A stretch of 7,098 nt of DNA from Paludibacteraceae bacterium. Its GTDB lineage: Bacteria; Bacteroidota; Bacteroidia; Bacteroidales; Paludibacteraceae. Within the stretch, counting starts at the first letter, position 1, and each line of letters begins with the position of its first letter. Location: assembly GCA_947445425.1 (NCBI GenBank), contig CANFFA010000118.1:1-7098 (forward strand), given 5' to 3'. Below are positions 1 to 6,392 of the stretch, in pieces. The notes below the pieces were generated by a model that saw only the letters and a program-made list of their open reading frames with translations, was not told where the DNA came from and did not search any database. A program made the position numbers and the translations under genes.

Positions 1-849
1 AATTACATTTGAAACCAACCAGCCATGAAAGTAATTCAATTCAAACCACTTAGCGGGTTGTAGATGTAAAGTCAACATAGGAAAAGAGGGTGCACGACCC
101 GAAAGTATATTTGAACCGTGGTAATTGTCACCCCATATCACATTGTCTTTTACCAGCCCAATTGAACCCCATTTTCCAGAATACTTAATTCCACCACGGG
201 AATCGCTAAAATCCCCACCAGCAGGAGATTCCTTATACTCATAACCTGGCAAATCATTCAAGTAAGTAGGGCGGGACAAAAGTGCACCTTGTATGGAAAT
301 ATCACGTAAGCTTCCATAAACACTTAGGTTTTCACCCATCATTAATTGCAGTTCAGCTCCATACCAACGTTTTGTAATAGAACCATTGCTATTTTGCGTG
401 ATGTGCATTCCTAATAATGGTGTAATGCGGGCACGAAACAAACTATCTTTATAATTAAATGCTGGTGAAAGTAAAGCAGCCTGTGACTGTTCATTTTTCA
501 AAAGATGTAAATGCGAATTTGGAAGTTGATGTTGTTCCAATGCAAATTCATTCAGAAAAAACTGCATTTCATCCAATTGACGTTTGTTCAATTGCTCACT
601 TTTTGCTTTTATTTCTAATAAGCAATTGGCTATAAACTGACGTGAATAAGGTTTCACGGCTGAATTTAATTCAATCAATCTCTCCCCAGCCATTTCATCC
701 AAATAATCGTAAATACGTGTATACGAGATGTGTTGTGGAATATCCTGTGCGGATACACCACTAACAGTAAAGAGTAAAAAAAAGAACAATAATAATTTTG
801 ATCTTATCAATTGATTCACAAGAACATAAAAAATAGTAGATAATTTCAT
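1..849 (-). CDS. Wzi/RemB-like outer-membrane beta-barrel protein, 5' part only
   Basis: Reading leftward from the ATG at 847-849, an open frame of 283 codons runs off the left edge, so the C-terminal part is missing. Residues 1-39 look like a signal peptide: a long n-region with Asn, Gln, Arg and Lys, a Leu/Phe-rich core (about 19-28), and a cleavage region ending SGVSAQD. The next ~90 residues look helical and charged. From about residue 150 the pattern becomes alternating beta-strand-like with conserved-looking glycines, including YGSLRD, GGDFSDSRGG, VIWGDNYHGSN and NYFHGWLVSNV. From memory these resemble Bacteroidota outer-membrane proteins of the capsule-assembly Wzi-like group, related to gliding protein RemB. 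Known Wzi (E. coli) holds capsular polysaccharide at the outer membrane. The same role here is inferred, supported by the sugar transferase gene 123 bases upstream on the same strand. A TTG at 853-855 is an alternative start. The next in-frame upstream stop is at 871-873. Confidence 0.7.
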   Translation of the reverse strand, partial: MKLSTIFYVLVNQLIRSKLLLFFFLLFTVSGVSAQDIPQHISYTRIYDYLDEMAGERLIELNSAVKPYSRQFIANCLLEIKAKSEQLNKRQLDEMQFFLNEFALEQHQLPNSHLHLLKNEQSQAALLSPAFNYKDSLFRARITPLLGMHITQNSNGSITKRWYGAELQLMMGENLSVYGSLRDISIQGALLSRPTYLNDLPGYEYKESPAGGDFSDSRGGIKYSGKWGSIGLVKDNVIWGDNYHGSNILSGRAPSFPMLTLHLQPAKWFELNYFHGWLVSNVI

Positions 850-972
850 TTTCAATTCGTCTAATTCAAATCATTAAATAGTGATTAAGGTTTAGTGATA
901 AATGATTAATTAATGACATACATTTAGCAATTACTGATCATTAAACATTGATCATTAAACATTAAACATTAA
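850..972. other. AT-rich spacer between sugar transferase and Wzi-like gene
   Basis: These 123 bases separate the transferase stop from the next start on the same strand. They are very AT-rich and made largely of near-repeats of ATTAA and AATGA type, described separately at 935-969. I found no clear TAnnTTTG promoter element and no GC-rich terminator hairpin. Co-transcription of the two genes is therefore plausible but not proven. Confidence 0.5.
935..969. repeat. 14-bp tandem repeat, 2.5 copies
   Basis: The unit TGATCATTAAACAT occurs exactly at 935-948 and again at 949-962. Its last seven bases (TAAACAT) occur a third time at 963-969. The array ends three bases short of the stop codon of the sugar transferase gene (973-975). 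No function is apparent. Such a short AT-rich tandem array could vary in copy number by replication slippage. Confidence 0.85.
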
Positions 973-2496
973 TTAGGAACTTCTTGCTCGTTTAAACAAT
1001 ATATTTTTCAATATTGAAATCAAATACTTCAAATCGGTATACAATACCCCATCACTCTCACACTCATTCAAATAGAGCATTTCAGAAGCTTCAATTTCAG
1101 GCAGTGTTCGCGGCATGTGTGCATAAAATGGAGGAAGTAAACCAGGTTTAAATTTTGCTCTTTTCTTTTGTAACTCTTTTGAATATAAACTAAGATAATG
1201 AGCACTCAAAGGCCTTACCCCCACTAATTTCATTTCACCTTTTAACAAATTTAATAGCATTGGAAGTTCATCTATCCAATACTTCCTAAAAAAACGACCA
1301 CTTGTAGTGATGCGAATATCTCGATTGAACTTACCGCCTTCTTTTAAGCTATTACTCTCATAGATATAGGCCTGAATAAATTCAGAATAAGGATGCATGG
1401 TGCGAATTTTATATACTTTAAATACTTTCCCATGCTTTCCATGACGACGCAAACGTATCAATGGACCATACTTATTTTTCTGACTTAAATCTGGATGCTT
1501 AATCCTTTGAGAAATCACATAAGTTAATTGACCGACTTTATTTATTGACAACACTTTGAATCCACAACAATACAATCGACCCAGTACCTCTGTTTTCGAA
1601 AGGATACGATTCTTACCTCTTGACAATAAATAAAACAGCTTACGGGTAATAAATATCTTAGGTACTAAACGTTTTAATAAAAAATCTAATGAGTAAATAA
1701 CATAATTCAAAACCTTGGGATAAGATTTTAGAATACGTTTTTTATAAGTACTCTTCGATTCAAAACAACATATAAAAACACCCTCATCGGGTAGCTTCTC
1801 ATTGGCAATAGCGAACATCCTATTAATACCCCGAATATTATTTAACCTTTCTAATTGAACAATGGTTGAATAATGATAAAGTGGCTGATATTTAAGCACT
1901 TCAAAATCAACGGATGAAAACACAAAGCTATTTCCGCTTTCTAAAGCCACCATTTTCGATAGAAAATTCAGAGTAGCTTTTCCCGAGTGCATTTTAATAG
2001 TAGCACATAAATCATTAAAACTTTCAGCATCTAATGCAGGAGCAATTCTCAAATTTGCATTCAAACGCTCCTCGTCAATTTTCAAAATCGACACTTCATT
2101 GTATTCAACGGCATATCGGTACGCAAAGTATAAATTGAGTACTAAGTAATTAACCGCAAAGGCAACAGTGGTGATTGTGAAAAGGACGTATTCTGAGAAT
2201 GTATTCTCATAATAGAAATAAATCAATGCTGAGTAGAATGCAAAAACAATAAGGCTGGTATAGAACAACTTAAAGGAAGTTCTGAAAAAACGTTGTTTCC
2301 GTAATGGTTTATAACGCTTTAATAGGTAGGAAAACAAAGCCCAGCTGATGATATAACACAAAAAAGGCCAAGAGTATTTATCAAAAGGAGTAGCAGTGGT
2401 GAGTGGAAACCAATCTAATACCACATACATACTGAAGATAAGTAGCAAACAGTCAAGGAGTAAATAGAAATATGCTGGTTTGTAGAATATCTTCAT
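973..2496 (-). CDS. Polyprenyl-phosphate sugar (phosphoglycosyl) transferase, membrane-anchored
   Basis: The protein has 507 residues. Four hydrophobic segments at about 8-30, 43-59, 77-96 and 102-126 look like membrane helices. Residues about 340-507 form a bacterial sugar transferase domain: KYGPLIRLRR.GK.GKVFK near 342-360, VYKIRTM at 361-367, the catalytic Asp-Glu pair at 409-410 within WIDELPMLLN, and GVRPL at 426-430. Known members transfer a sugar phosphate from a nucleotide sugar to undecaprenyl phosphate at the inner face of the cytoplasmic membrane, starting capsule, exopolysaccharide or O-antigen units. The sugar cannot be told from sequence. Two features are odd. The hydrophobic helix that usually sits just before the catalytic domain is not visible. 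The middle (about 150-332), with LERLNNIRGINRM and LPDEGVFICC, resembles the C-terminal half of a class I methyltransferase but has no SAM-binding GxGxG. The ATG at 2494-2496 is the natural start because the first membrane segment follows at once. It lacks a sense-strand Shine-Dalgarno. Confidence 0.88.
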   Translation of the reverse strand: MKIFYKPAYFYLLLDCLLLIFSMYVVLDWFPLTTATPFDKYSWPFLCYIISWALFSYLLKRYKPLRKQRFFRTSFKLFYTSLIVFAFYSALIYFYYENTFSEYVLFTITTVAFAVNYLVLNLYFAYRYAVEYNEVSILKIDEERLNANLRIAPALDAESFNDLCATIKMHSGKATLNFLSKMVALESGNSFVFSSVDFEVLKYQPLYHYSTIVQLERLNNIRGINRMFAIANEKLPDEGVFICCFESKSTYKKRILKSYPKVLNYVIYSLDFLLKRLVPKIFITRKLFYLLSRGKNRILSKTEVLGRLYCCGFKVLSINKVGQLTYVISQRIKHPDLSQKNKYGPLIRLRRHGKHGKVFKVYKIRTMHPYSEFIQAYIYESNSLKEGGKFNRDIRITTSGRFFRKYWIDELPMLLNLLKGEMKLVGVRPLSAHYLSLYSKELQKKRAKFKPGLLPPFYAHMPRTLPEIEASEMLYLNECESDGVLYTDLKYLISILKNILFKRARSS

Positions 2497-2513
2497 GAAG
2501 GAGGGATAATTTT

Positions 2514-2561
2514 TACAAAAAAATAAAAAAAATTAGAATCGACTTGGTCGATTCTAATTTT
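2514..2561 (-). terminator. Rho-independent terminator of thrS
   Basis: A perfect 15-bp inverted repeat (arms 2529-2543 and 2547-2561) encloses a 3-base loop. On the minus strand it reads AAAATTAGAATCGAC, CAA, GTCGATTCTAATTTT. A T-rich tract follows down to about 2514. It starts 19 bases after the thrS stop codon (TAG, 2581-2583). In plus-strand orientation the run after the stem is short, so it should act mainly on leftward transcription. It sits only about 20-30 bases before the ATG of the next gene. Confidence 0.9.
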
Positions 2562-2580
2562 GCAGGTATAAACATTTTTT

Positions 2581-4524
2581 CTAATTGTATTGATTAATCA
2601 AGCTTTCCACTTCTGTGATAATCAGTTTGGCAAATTCTGAAACTTTCATGCTTCCTTTATCACCTTCACCTTGTCGACGCACAGCAACTTCACCGTTTTC
2701 AGCTTCCTTTTCTCCAACGACCAACATATAAGGAATACGCTTCAACTCATTATCACGAATCTTGCGACCAATTTTTTCATTTCGGTCATCAACCGTGATA
2801 CGAATATCTTGGGCATTTAATTCCTTAGCAATATCGAATGCATAATCGTTAAACTTCTCACTAATAGGCAAAATAACAACCTGATCCGGTGTCAACCACA
2901 ATGGGAATTTACCCGCTGTATGTTCAATTAAGACAGCCACAAAACGTTCCATTGAGCCAAATGGAGCACGGTGAATCATTACTGGACGATGTTTTTGATT
3001 GTCTTCACCAGTATAATCCAATTCAAAACGTTCAGGTAAATTATAGTCTACTTGAATGGTTCCCAACTGCCATTTACGACCAATGGCATCACGTACCATA
3101 AAATCAAGCTTAGGACCATAAAAAGCAGCTTCACCAGTTTCAACCTTAGCTTTTAATCCTTTTTCTGCACAAGCTTCTATGATAGCACTTTCCGCTTTTT
3201 CCCAGTTCTCATCGCTTCCAATATATTTTTCAGTATTGTTAGGATCACGCAATGAAATTTGTGCTTCAAAGTTTTCAAATTCCAAAGCCTTGAAAATTAT
3301 AAAGATAATATCCATTACCTTTAAAAATTCATCTTTCAATTGATCTGGACGGCAAAAAATATGTGCATCATCTTGTGTAAAACTACGTACGCGAGTAAGA
3401 CCGTGTAGCTCACCACTTTGCTCGTAACGATACACCGTTCCGAATTCAGCAAAACGCAAGGGAAGATCTTTATACGAACGTGGTTTGAACTTATATATTT
3501 CGCAGTGATGCGGACAATTCATCGGCTTTAATAAATACTCTTCACCTTCTTCTGGGGTATGAATAGGTTGGAAAGAGTCCTTACCATATTTAGCATAATG
3601 ACCAGAAGTAACATACAATTGTTTGTTACCAATGTGCGGTGTCATTACTTGTTGGTAATCAAAACGGCGTTGGATTTTCTTCAAAAATTCTTCCAAACGC
3701 AAACGCAAAGCTGTACCACGTGGCAACCACATCGGTAGACCTTTACCCACCATTTCGGAGAACATAAACAGCTCTAACTCTTTACCTAACTTACGATGAT
3801 CACGTTTTTTGGCCTCTTCCAACAGCACCAAATACTCATCCAACATTTTCTTTTTAGGGAAAGTGATACCATAAATACGTGTCAACTGTTTACGTTTCTC
3901 ATCACCTCGCCAGTAAGCACCAGCAACACTTAGCACTTTAATAGCTTTAATATCAGCAGTAGTTGGCAAGTGTGGCCCACGACAAAGATCGGTAAAGTTA
4001 CCCTGAGAATATAAGGTGATGGTTCCATCAGCCAAATCATTGATCAACTCAGTTTTATAGTTTTCACCAATATTACCAAATTTCTTCAATGCATCTTCTT
4101 TACTAATATCAGTACGTACAATGGCCTCTTTTCTAGCCACTATTTCAATCATCTTGGCTTCAATAGTCGCCAAGTCAGTCTCTTTAATAGTTGTTTCACC
4201 TGGATCAACATCATAATAGAAACCATTTTCAATAGCTGGTCCAATACCAAATTTCATGTTAGGATATAACTCCTGTAGTGCCTCTGCCATCAAGTGGGCA
4301 GAACTGTGCCAGAAAGCATGTTTTGCTTCAGCATCTTCCCATTTGTGTAGGCGGATGGATGAATCTGTATCAATAGAACGGGTTAGGTCCCAAATTTGAT
4401 CATTTACACTGATGGCTAGCACCTCTTGTGCCAAGCGTGAGCTGATACTTTCAGCTAATTGAAGTCCGGTAATGCCTTTGGCAAATTCGCGTACCGAACC
4501 GTCGGGAAATGTTACTTTAATCAT
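2581..4524 (-). CDS. thrS: Threonyl-tRNA synthetase
   Basis: This cytoplasmic class II synthetase attaches threonine to tRNA-Thr and hydrolyses mischarged Ser-tRNA-Thr. At 647 residues it matches the usual full length (about 640). Domains in order: the TGS domain (1-61); the editing domain with HSSAH (H73, H77) and CRGPH (C181, H185); the catalytic core from about 245 to 540; and the C-terminal anticodon-binding domain (about 545-640). Active-site zinc ligands are visible as C337 in MNCPHH, H388 in DDAHIF and H518 in [13 protein letters not shown]. Motif 2 lies around [16 protein letters not shown] (357-372) and the motif 3 arginine is R527. No frame break or missing key residue was seen. The gene has its own promoter at 4564-4597 and a terminator just downstream. 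It follows hipA by 111 bases on the same strand and is not followed by infC-rpmI-rplT in this window. Confidence 0.98.
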   Translation of the reverse strand: MIKVTFPDGSVREFAKGITGLQLAESISSRLAQEVLAISVNDQIWDLTRSIDTDSSIRLHKWEDAEAKHAFWHSSAHLMAEALQELYPNMKFGIGPAIENGFYYDVDPGETTIKETDLATIEAKMIEIVARKEAIVRTDISKEDALKKFGNIGENYKTELINDLADGTITLYSQGNFTDLCRGPHLPTTADIKAIKVLSVAGAYWRGDEKRKQLTRIYGITFPKKKMLDEYLVLLEEAKKRDHRKLGKELELFMFSEMVGKGLPMWLPRGTALRLRLEEFLKKIQRRFDYQQVMTPHIGNKQLYVTSGHYAKYGKDSFQPIHTPEEGEEYLLKPMNCPHHCEIYKFKPRSYKDLPLRFAEFGTVYRYEQSGELHGLTRVRSFTQDDAHIFCRPDQLKDEFLKVMDIIFIIFKALEFENFEAQISLRDPNNTEKYIGSDENWEKAESAIIEACAEKGLKAKVETGEAAFYGPKLDFMVRDAIGRKWQLGTIQVDYNLPERFELDYTGEDNQKHRPVMIHRAPFGSMERFVAVLIEHTAGKFPLWLTPDQVVILPISEKFNDYAFDIAKELNAQDIRITVDDRNEKIGRKIRDNELKRIPYMLVVGEKEAENGEVAVRRQGEGDKGSMKVSEFAKLIITEVESLINQYN

Positions 4525-4563
4525 ACGTTTTGAACCTTACAAATGGTTTTTTTTATTTGAAGT

Positions 4564-4597
4564 GCAAAGATAGTTTTTTTGATCACAAAAGATGCAA
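4564..4597 (-). promoter_or_regulatory. Bacteroidota-type promoter for thrS
   Basis: On the minus strand TATCTTTGC (4564-4572) fits the -7 consensus TAnnTTTG. TTG at 4595-4597 lies 22 bases upstream, inside the 17-23 spacing known for Bacteroidota. A start of transcription a few bases downstream of 4564 would give a leader of only about 30-37 bases, too short for a T-box-like regulatory RNA. Confidence 0.7.
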
Positions 4598-4635
4598 TTT
4601 ACTTTTAGATTAATTTGTATCGTCTTGAAATTTGT

Positions 4636-5730
4636 TTACAGTTCATTAATTTTACCTAATTTCTCCCTTATCTCCTCATAGACTAGCAATGCCCTTCCCC
4701 TTTCAAGTCCTGATTTTTCAGCAACTGCAATCAAATCTTCCTTTGTTGGTGTGATACTATCATTTATCGATGTAGTATGATATCCACGCATCCCCTCACT
4801 AGGTAAGATGTCAAATGCAGGTGCCAACTGCCATTCGCCTTGTCGAAAAATAAAAGCGAAATTTTTAGCATGGTCATCTTTATTTGCTATTAGATAATTA
4901 AAAACCATCAAGCGATACAACTTCCATACTTCAGCAACATTACGGGTTAATACCTGGCACAATTGAAATATATTCAAATAATCTAAGCAAGGAATCCGAT
5001 AATCTGCATTTAACAATCCTGCAACACTCACAACATGTAGTTTTCCACTTATTGTTCTATCAAAGCGCTCAACTCCGAAGAATTTTCGCTCGAACAGGCG
5101 TGTTTCTGGCATCTCCAAACCACATTGCTTGGCAAGGAGAGAGTATTGATATTCAATTTCCCCAATATTTATCGGATCTGTTGTGGCTCTAAATTTCACA
5201 AGCCATTCTTTATCTCCAAATTTGGTGAAAATTTTAGGACGAGCACCTCCTGGTGAGCCTCCATTTTTATACAGAGCCTCTATAAATTCACCTTGATAAT
5301 CATCGCCCGCAAGTATTTTCTGGGTTTCATCTGCCAACAGACCAAAATTTACCTCCTCTTCACTTATATTAAAACTTTGATCGGGTCGAAACTCCAATGC
5401 ACCACGACCTGCCGTGCCTACCAGTGACAATCTATCCAAAATGGACAATTGTCTCAGATTCACACCTTGTTTTTGTAAATATCGATCCAAAATCAACAAA
5501 CCCCATCCATCTGGTATACAATCATCAAACACACCAAAATTACCATCAAAAGGGGTCCGTTTTGCCAAGAATACACCTGGTTTCAATGGAAGTTCAAAAG
5601 GAGAGATGGAAACACCTGTAGATAAATAGCTGGCATCATACTCAAAAGCACAAATTCCGTCGGTGTTCAAAGCTAAACGTCCGACCTTGACATTAGCCAT
5701 AAAAACTTCAACTAGCTTTACGCGCTTCAT
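4636..5730 (-). CDS. hipA: HipA-family serine/threonine kinase toxin
   Basis: The 364-residue protein has the HipA N-terminal domain (about 5-112, including IPDGWG at 72-77) and the HipA C-terminal kinase domain (about 150-345). Key residues line up with E. coli HipA. The Gly-rich loop GGSPGGARPK (157-166) places S159 where the autophosphorylated Ser150 sits. K179 is in WLVKF. NKDDHAKN (283-290) gives the catalytic D285 and N290. D307 in PAFDIL is the metal-binding Asp. The kinase therefore looks active. Known HipA kinases phosphorylate aminoacyl-tRNA synthetases (GltX in E. coli) and cause growth arrest. The target here is unknown. It is somewhat shorter than E. coli HipA (440 residues). Its ATG overlaps the hipB stop by four bases (ATGA, 5727-5730), implying translational coupling. 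M1 is preferred over M11 because residues 4-10 fit the first strand of the fold. No terminator is visible before thrS. Confidence 0.93.
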   Translation of the reverse strand: MKRVKLVEVFMANVKVGRLALNTDGICAFEYDASYLSTGVSISPFELPLKPGVFLAKRTPFDGNFGVFDDCIPDGWGLLILDRYLQKQGVNLRQLSILDRLSLVGTAGRGALEFRPDQSFNISEEEVNFGLLADETQKILAGDDYQGEFIEALYKNGGSPGGARPKIFTKFGDKEWLVKFRATTDPINIGEIEYQYSLLAKQCGLEMPETRLFERKFFGVERFDRTISGKLHVVSVAGLLNADYRIPCLDYLNIFQLCQVLTRNVAEVWKLYRLMVFNYLIANKDDHAKNFAFIFRQGEWQLAPAFDILPSEGMRGYHTTSINDSITPTKEDLIAVAEKSGLERGRALLVYEEIREKLGKINEL

Positions 5731-6050
5731 AATTTCTTTCCACGTTTTCGAACCCCATTTTCCATACCCAGCAATTCATCTAGATTTTGATAGTTTCGTT
5801 GCGAAAACAACACATCAAAATCTGTAGTTAGATCAAAAACAAATGCTAATTTAACCAGATTTCGTAAAGAGATTTCCCCAGTTCGTTCAAATTTACGATA
5901 GGTTTCTATATTTACACCCGCCCTAGTCGCCAAACCACTTTGCGTAAGATTCAATTCCAAACGACGACTTTTTACTCTGGTTGCCAAAGCCGCGCAAACA
6001 TCGATTGATGATTTAGCCTTAATTTGTATTATTCCACTACTTAACCCCAT
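5727..6050 (-). CDS. hipB: HipB-like XRE-family antitoxin and repressor
   Basis: This 107-residue protein carries a single Cro/C1-type helix-turn-helix domain (about 22-80). The recognition unit is visible as LTQSGLATRAGVNIETYRKFE (35-55), followed by ERTGEISLRNLVKL, a pattern typical of HipB-like partners of HipA. Known HipB proteins dimerise, bind and inactivate the HipA kinase, and repress their own operon. The gene is directly upstream of hipA and overlaps it by ATGA, the expected antitoxin-first order. The last residues (GVRKRGKKL) form a basic tail, which might contact DNA or HipA; that is a guess. The ATG at 6048-6050 is preceded by a good promoter, leaving a leader of about 30 bases. 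Confidence 0.88.
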   Translation of the reverse strand: MGLSSGIIQIKAKSSIDVCAALATRVKSRRLELNLTQSGLATRAGVNIETYRKFERTGEISLRNLVKLAFVFDLTTDFDVLFSQRNYQNLDELLGMENGVRKRGKKL

Positions 6051-6065
6051 AAAACATCATTTACT

Positions 6066-6120
6066 GTTATTATTATACGAATTACAAATATAACACTTTA
6101 AATTGCATCAACAACAATTT
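6066..6120. promoter_or_regulatory. Candidate HipB operator inverted repeats
   Basis: Two weak dyads overlap the hipBA promoter. AAATTG (6100-6105) and CAATTT (6115-6120) are separated by 9 bases and flank the -33 element. GTTAT (6066-6070) and ATAAC (6090-6094) are separated by 19 bases and span the -7 element. Autoregulation by HipB is known in the family, but arms this short arise easily in AT-rich DNA, so the assignment is tentative. Confidence 0.25.
6085..6114 (-). promoter_or_regulatory. Bacteroidota-type promoter for hipB-hipA
   Basis: On the minus strand TATATTTG (6085-6092) is an exact TAnnTTTG -7 element. TTG at 6112-6114 lies 19 bases upstream, the favoured spacing. It is 34 bases before the hipB ATG, so the leader would be short. 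Confidence 0.75.
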
Positions 6121-6249
6121 TCGATTCTTTCAGCGGTATATAGTTTTTATGGCAATGTTTATTGATTCAACCCATCTGCTCTATAAAATAGGATAATGAA
6201 ATATCAAATCAAAAAAAATGAATAAATAACATACAAAAGGAGACAACAT

Positions 6250-6295
6250 TTCCACTGTGTTCCTCTGTGTAATCACACGGAGGAACACAGTGGAA
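6250..6295. repeat. Long near-perfect palindrome with CTGTGT periodicity
   Basis: Arms 6250-6270 and 6275-6295 are 21 bases each, with loop AATC. Twenty pairs are Watson-Crick. The remaining one (6266/6279) is T/G, which is a wobble pair in plus-strand RNA and an A/C mismatch in minus-strand RNA. Each arm contains two similar 9-base units (CACTGTGTT and CCTCTGTGT). The composition is clearly richer in GC than its surroundings. No T-tract follows either arm, so it is not a standard intrinsic terminator. It resembles the interspersed palindromic (REP-like) CCTCTGTG/CACAGAGG elements I recall from intergenic regions of several phyla. That family assignment is from memory. Confidence 0.85.
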
Positions 6296-6372
6296 GAAGT
6301 ATAGAGAACTAAGAATCTGATAAATTACATTTGAACTTCAAAACAGCAAATACCATGGAAGTTAACCGTTCA

Positions 6373-6392
6373 TCATTTATCATTAATCATTA
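6373..6392. repeat. Short ATCATTA-type repeat covering a stop codon
   Basis: The plus strand reads as three near copies of an (A/T)TCATTA-like unit. On the minus strand it is AATGATTAATGATAAATGA, which encodes the last residues and stop of the nuclease-family protein. It is similar in kind to the array beside the sugar transferase stop at 935-969. It is short and low in complexity, so a chance origin is possible. Confidence 0.45.

Larger units (their letters stand above)
6051..6372. other. 322-base intergenic region between the nuclease-family gene and hipB
   Basis: The hipB-proximal end holds the hipBA promoter (6085-6114) and short inverted repeats. The middle (about 6121-6240) is AT-rich and I see nothing recognisable in it. 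A long hairpin lies at 6250-6295. The remainder up to the nuclease-gene stop has only a small palindrome, TTTGAAcTTCAAA (6330-6342), and no gene. The longest minus-strand ATG reading frame I noticed here is 15 codons. Confidence 0.7.

Noticed and set aside
2498..2505. Strong AAGGAGGG Shine-Dalgarno-like sequence
   Set aside because: It is on the plus strand, antisense to the sugar transferase leader, with no plus-strand gene following; the sense strand reads CCCTCC.
2889..3101. Plus-strand open frame of 70 codons inside thrS
   Set aside because: It lies wholly antisense to conserved thrS codons, shows no domain-like pattern and has no promoter or ribosome binding site.
4578..4590. TGATCA-centred near-palindrome as a CRP/FNR-type site
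   Set aside because: The half-site spacing does not fit either regulator, and the match is mostly A and T runs around a six-base palindrome.
4525..4635. T-box or other leader RNA upstream of thrS
   Set aside because: The predicted leader is only about 30-37 bases and no structured region or T-box motif is visible.
5397..5629. Two overlapping plus-strand open frames inside hipA
   Set aside because: Both are antisense shadows of the conserved HipA N-terminal domain and have no start signals.
6250..6295. The long palindrome as an intrinsic terminator for the nuclease-family gene
   Set aside because: It lies 77 bases past the stop and neither side has a run of T after the stem.
6323..6336. 13-base AATTACATTTGAA shared with positions 1-13
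   Set aside because: One copy is inside coding sequence, and a 13-base match is not unusual by chance in AT-rich DNA of this length.
6309..6356. 15-codon minus-strand reading frame in the intergenic region
   Set aside because: It is too short, has no start signals and no recognisable sequence; it is expected by chance.
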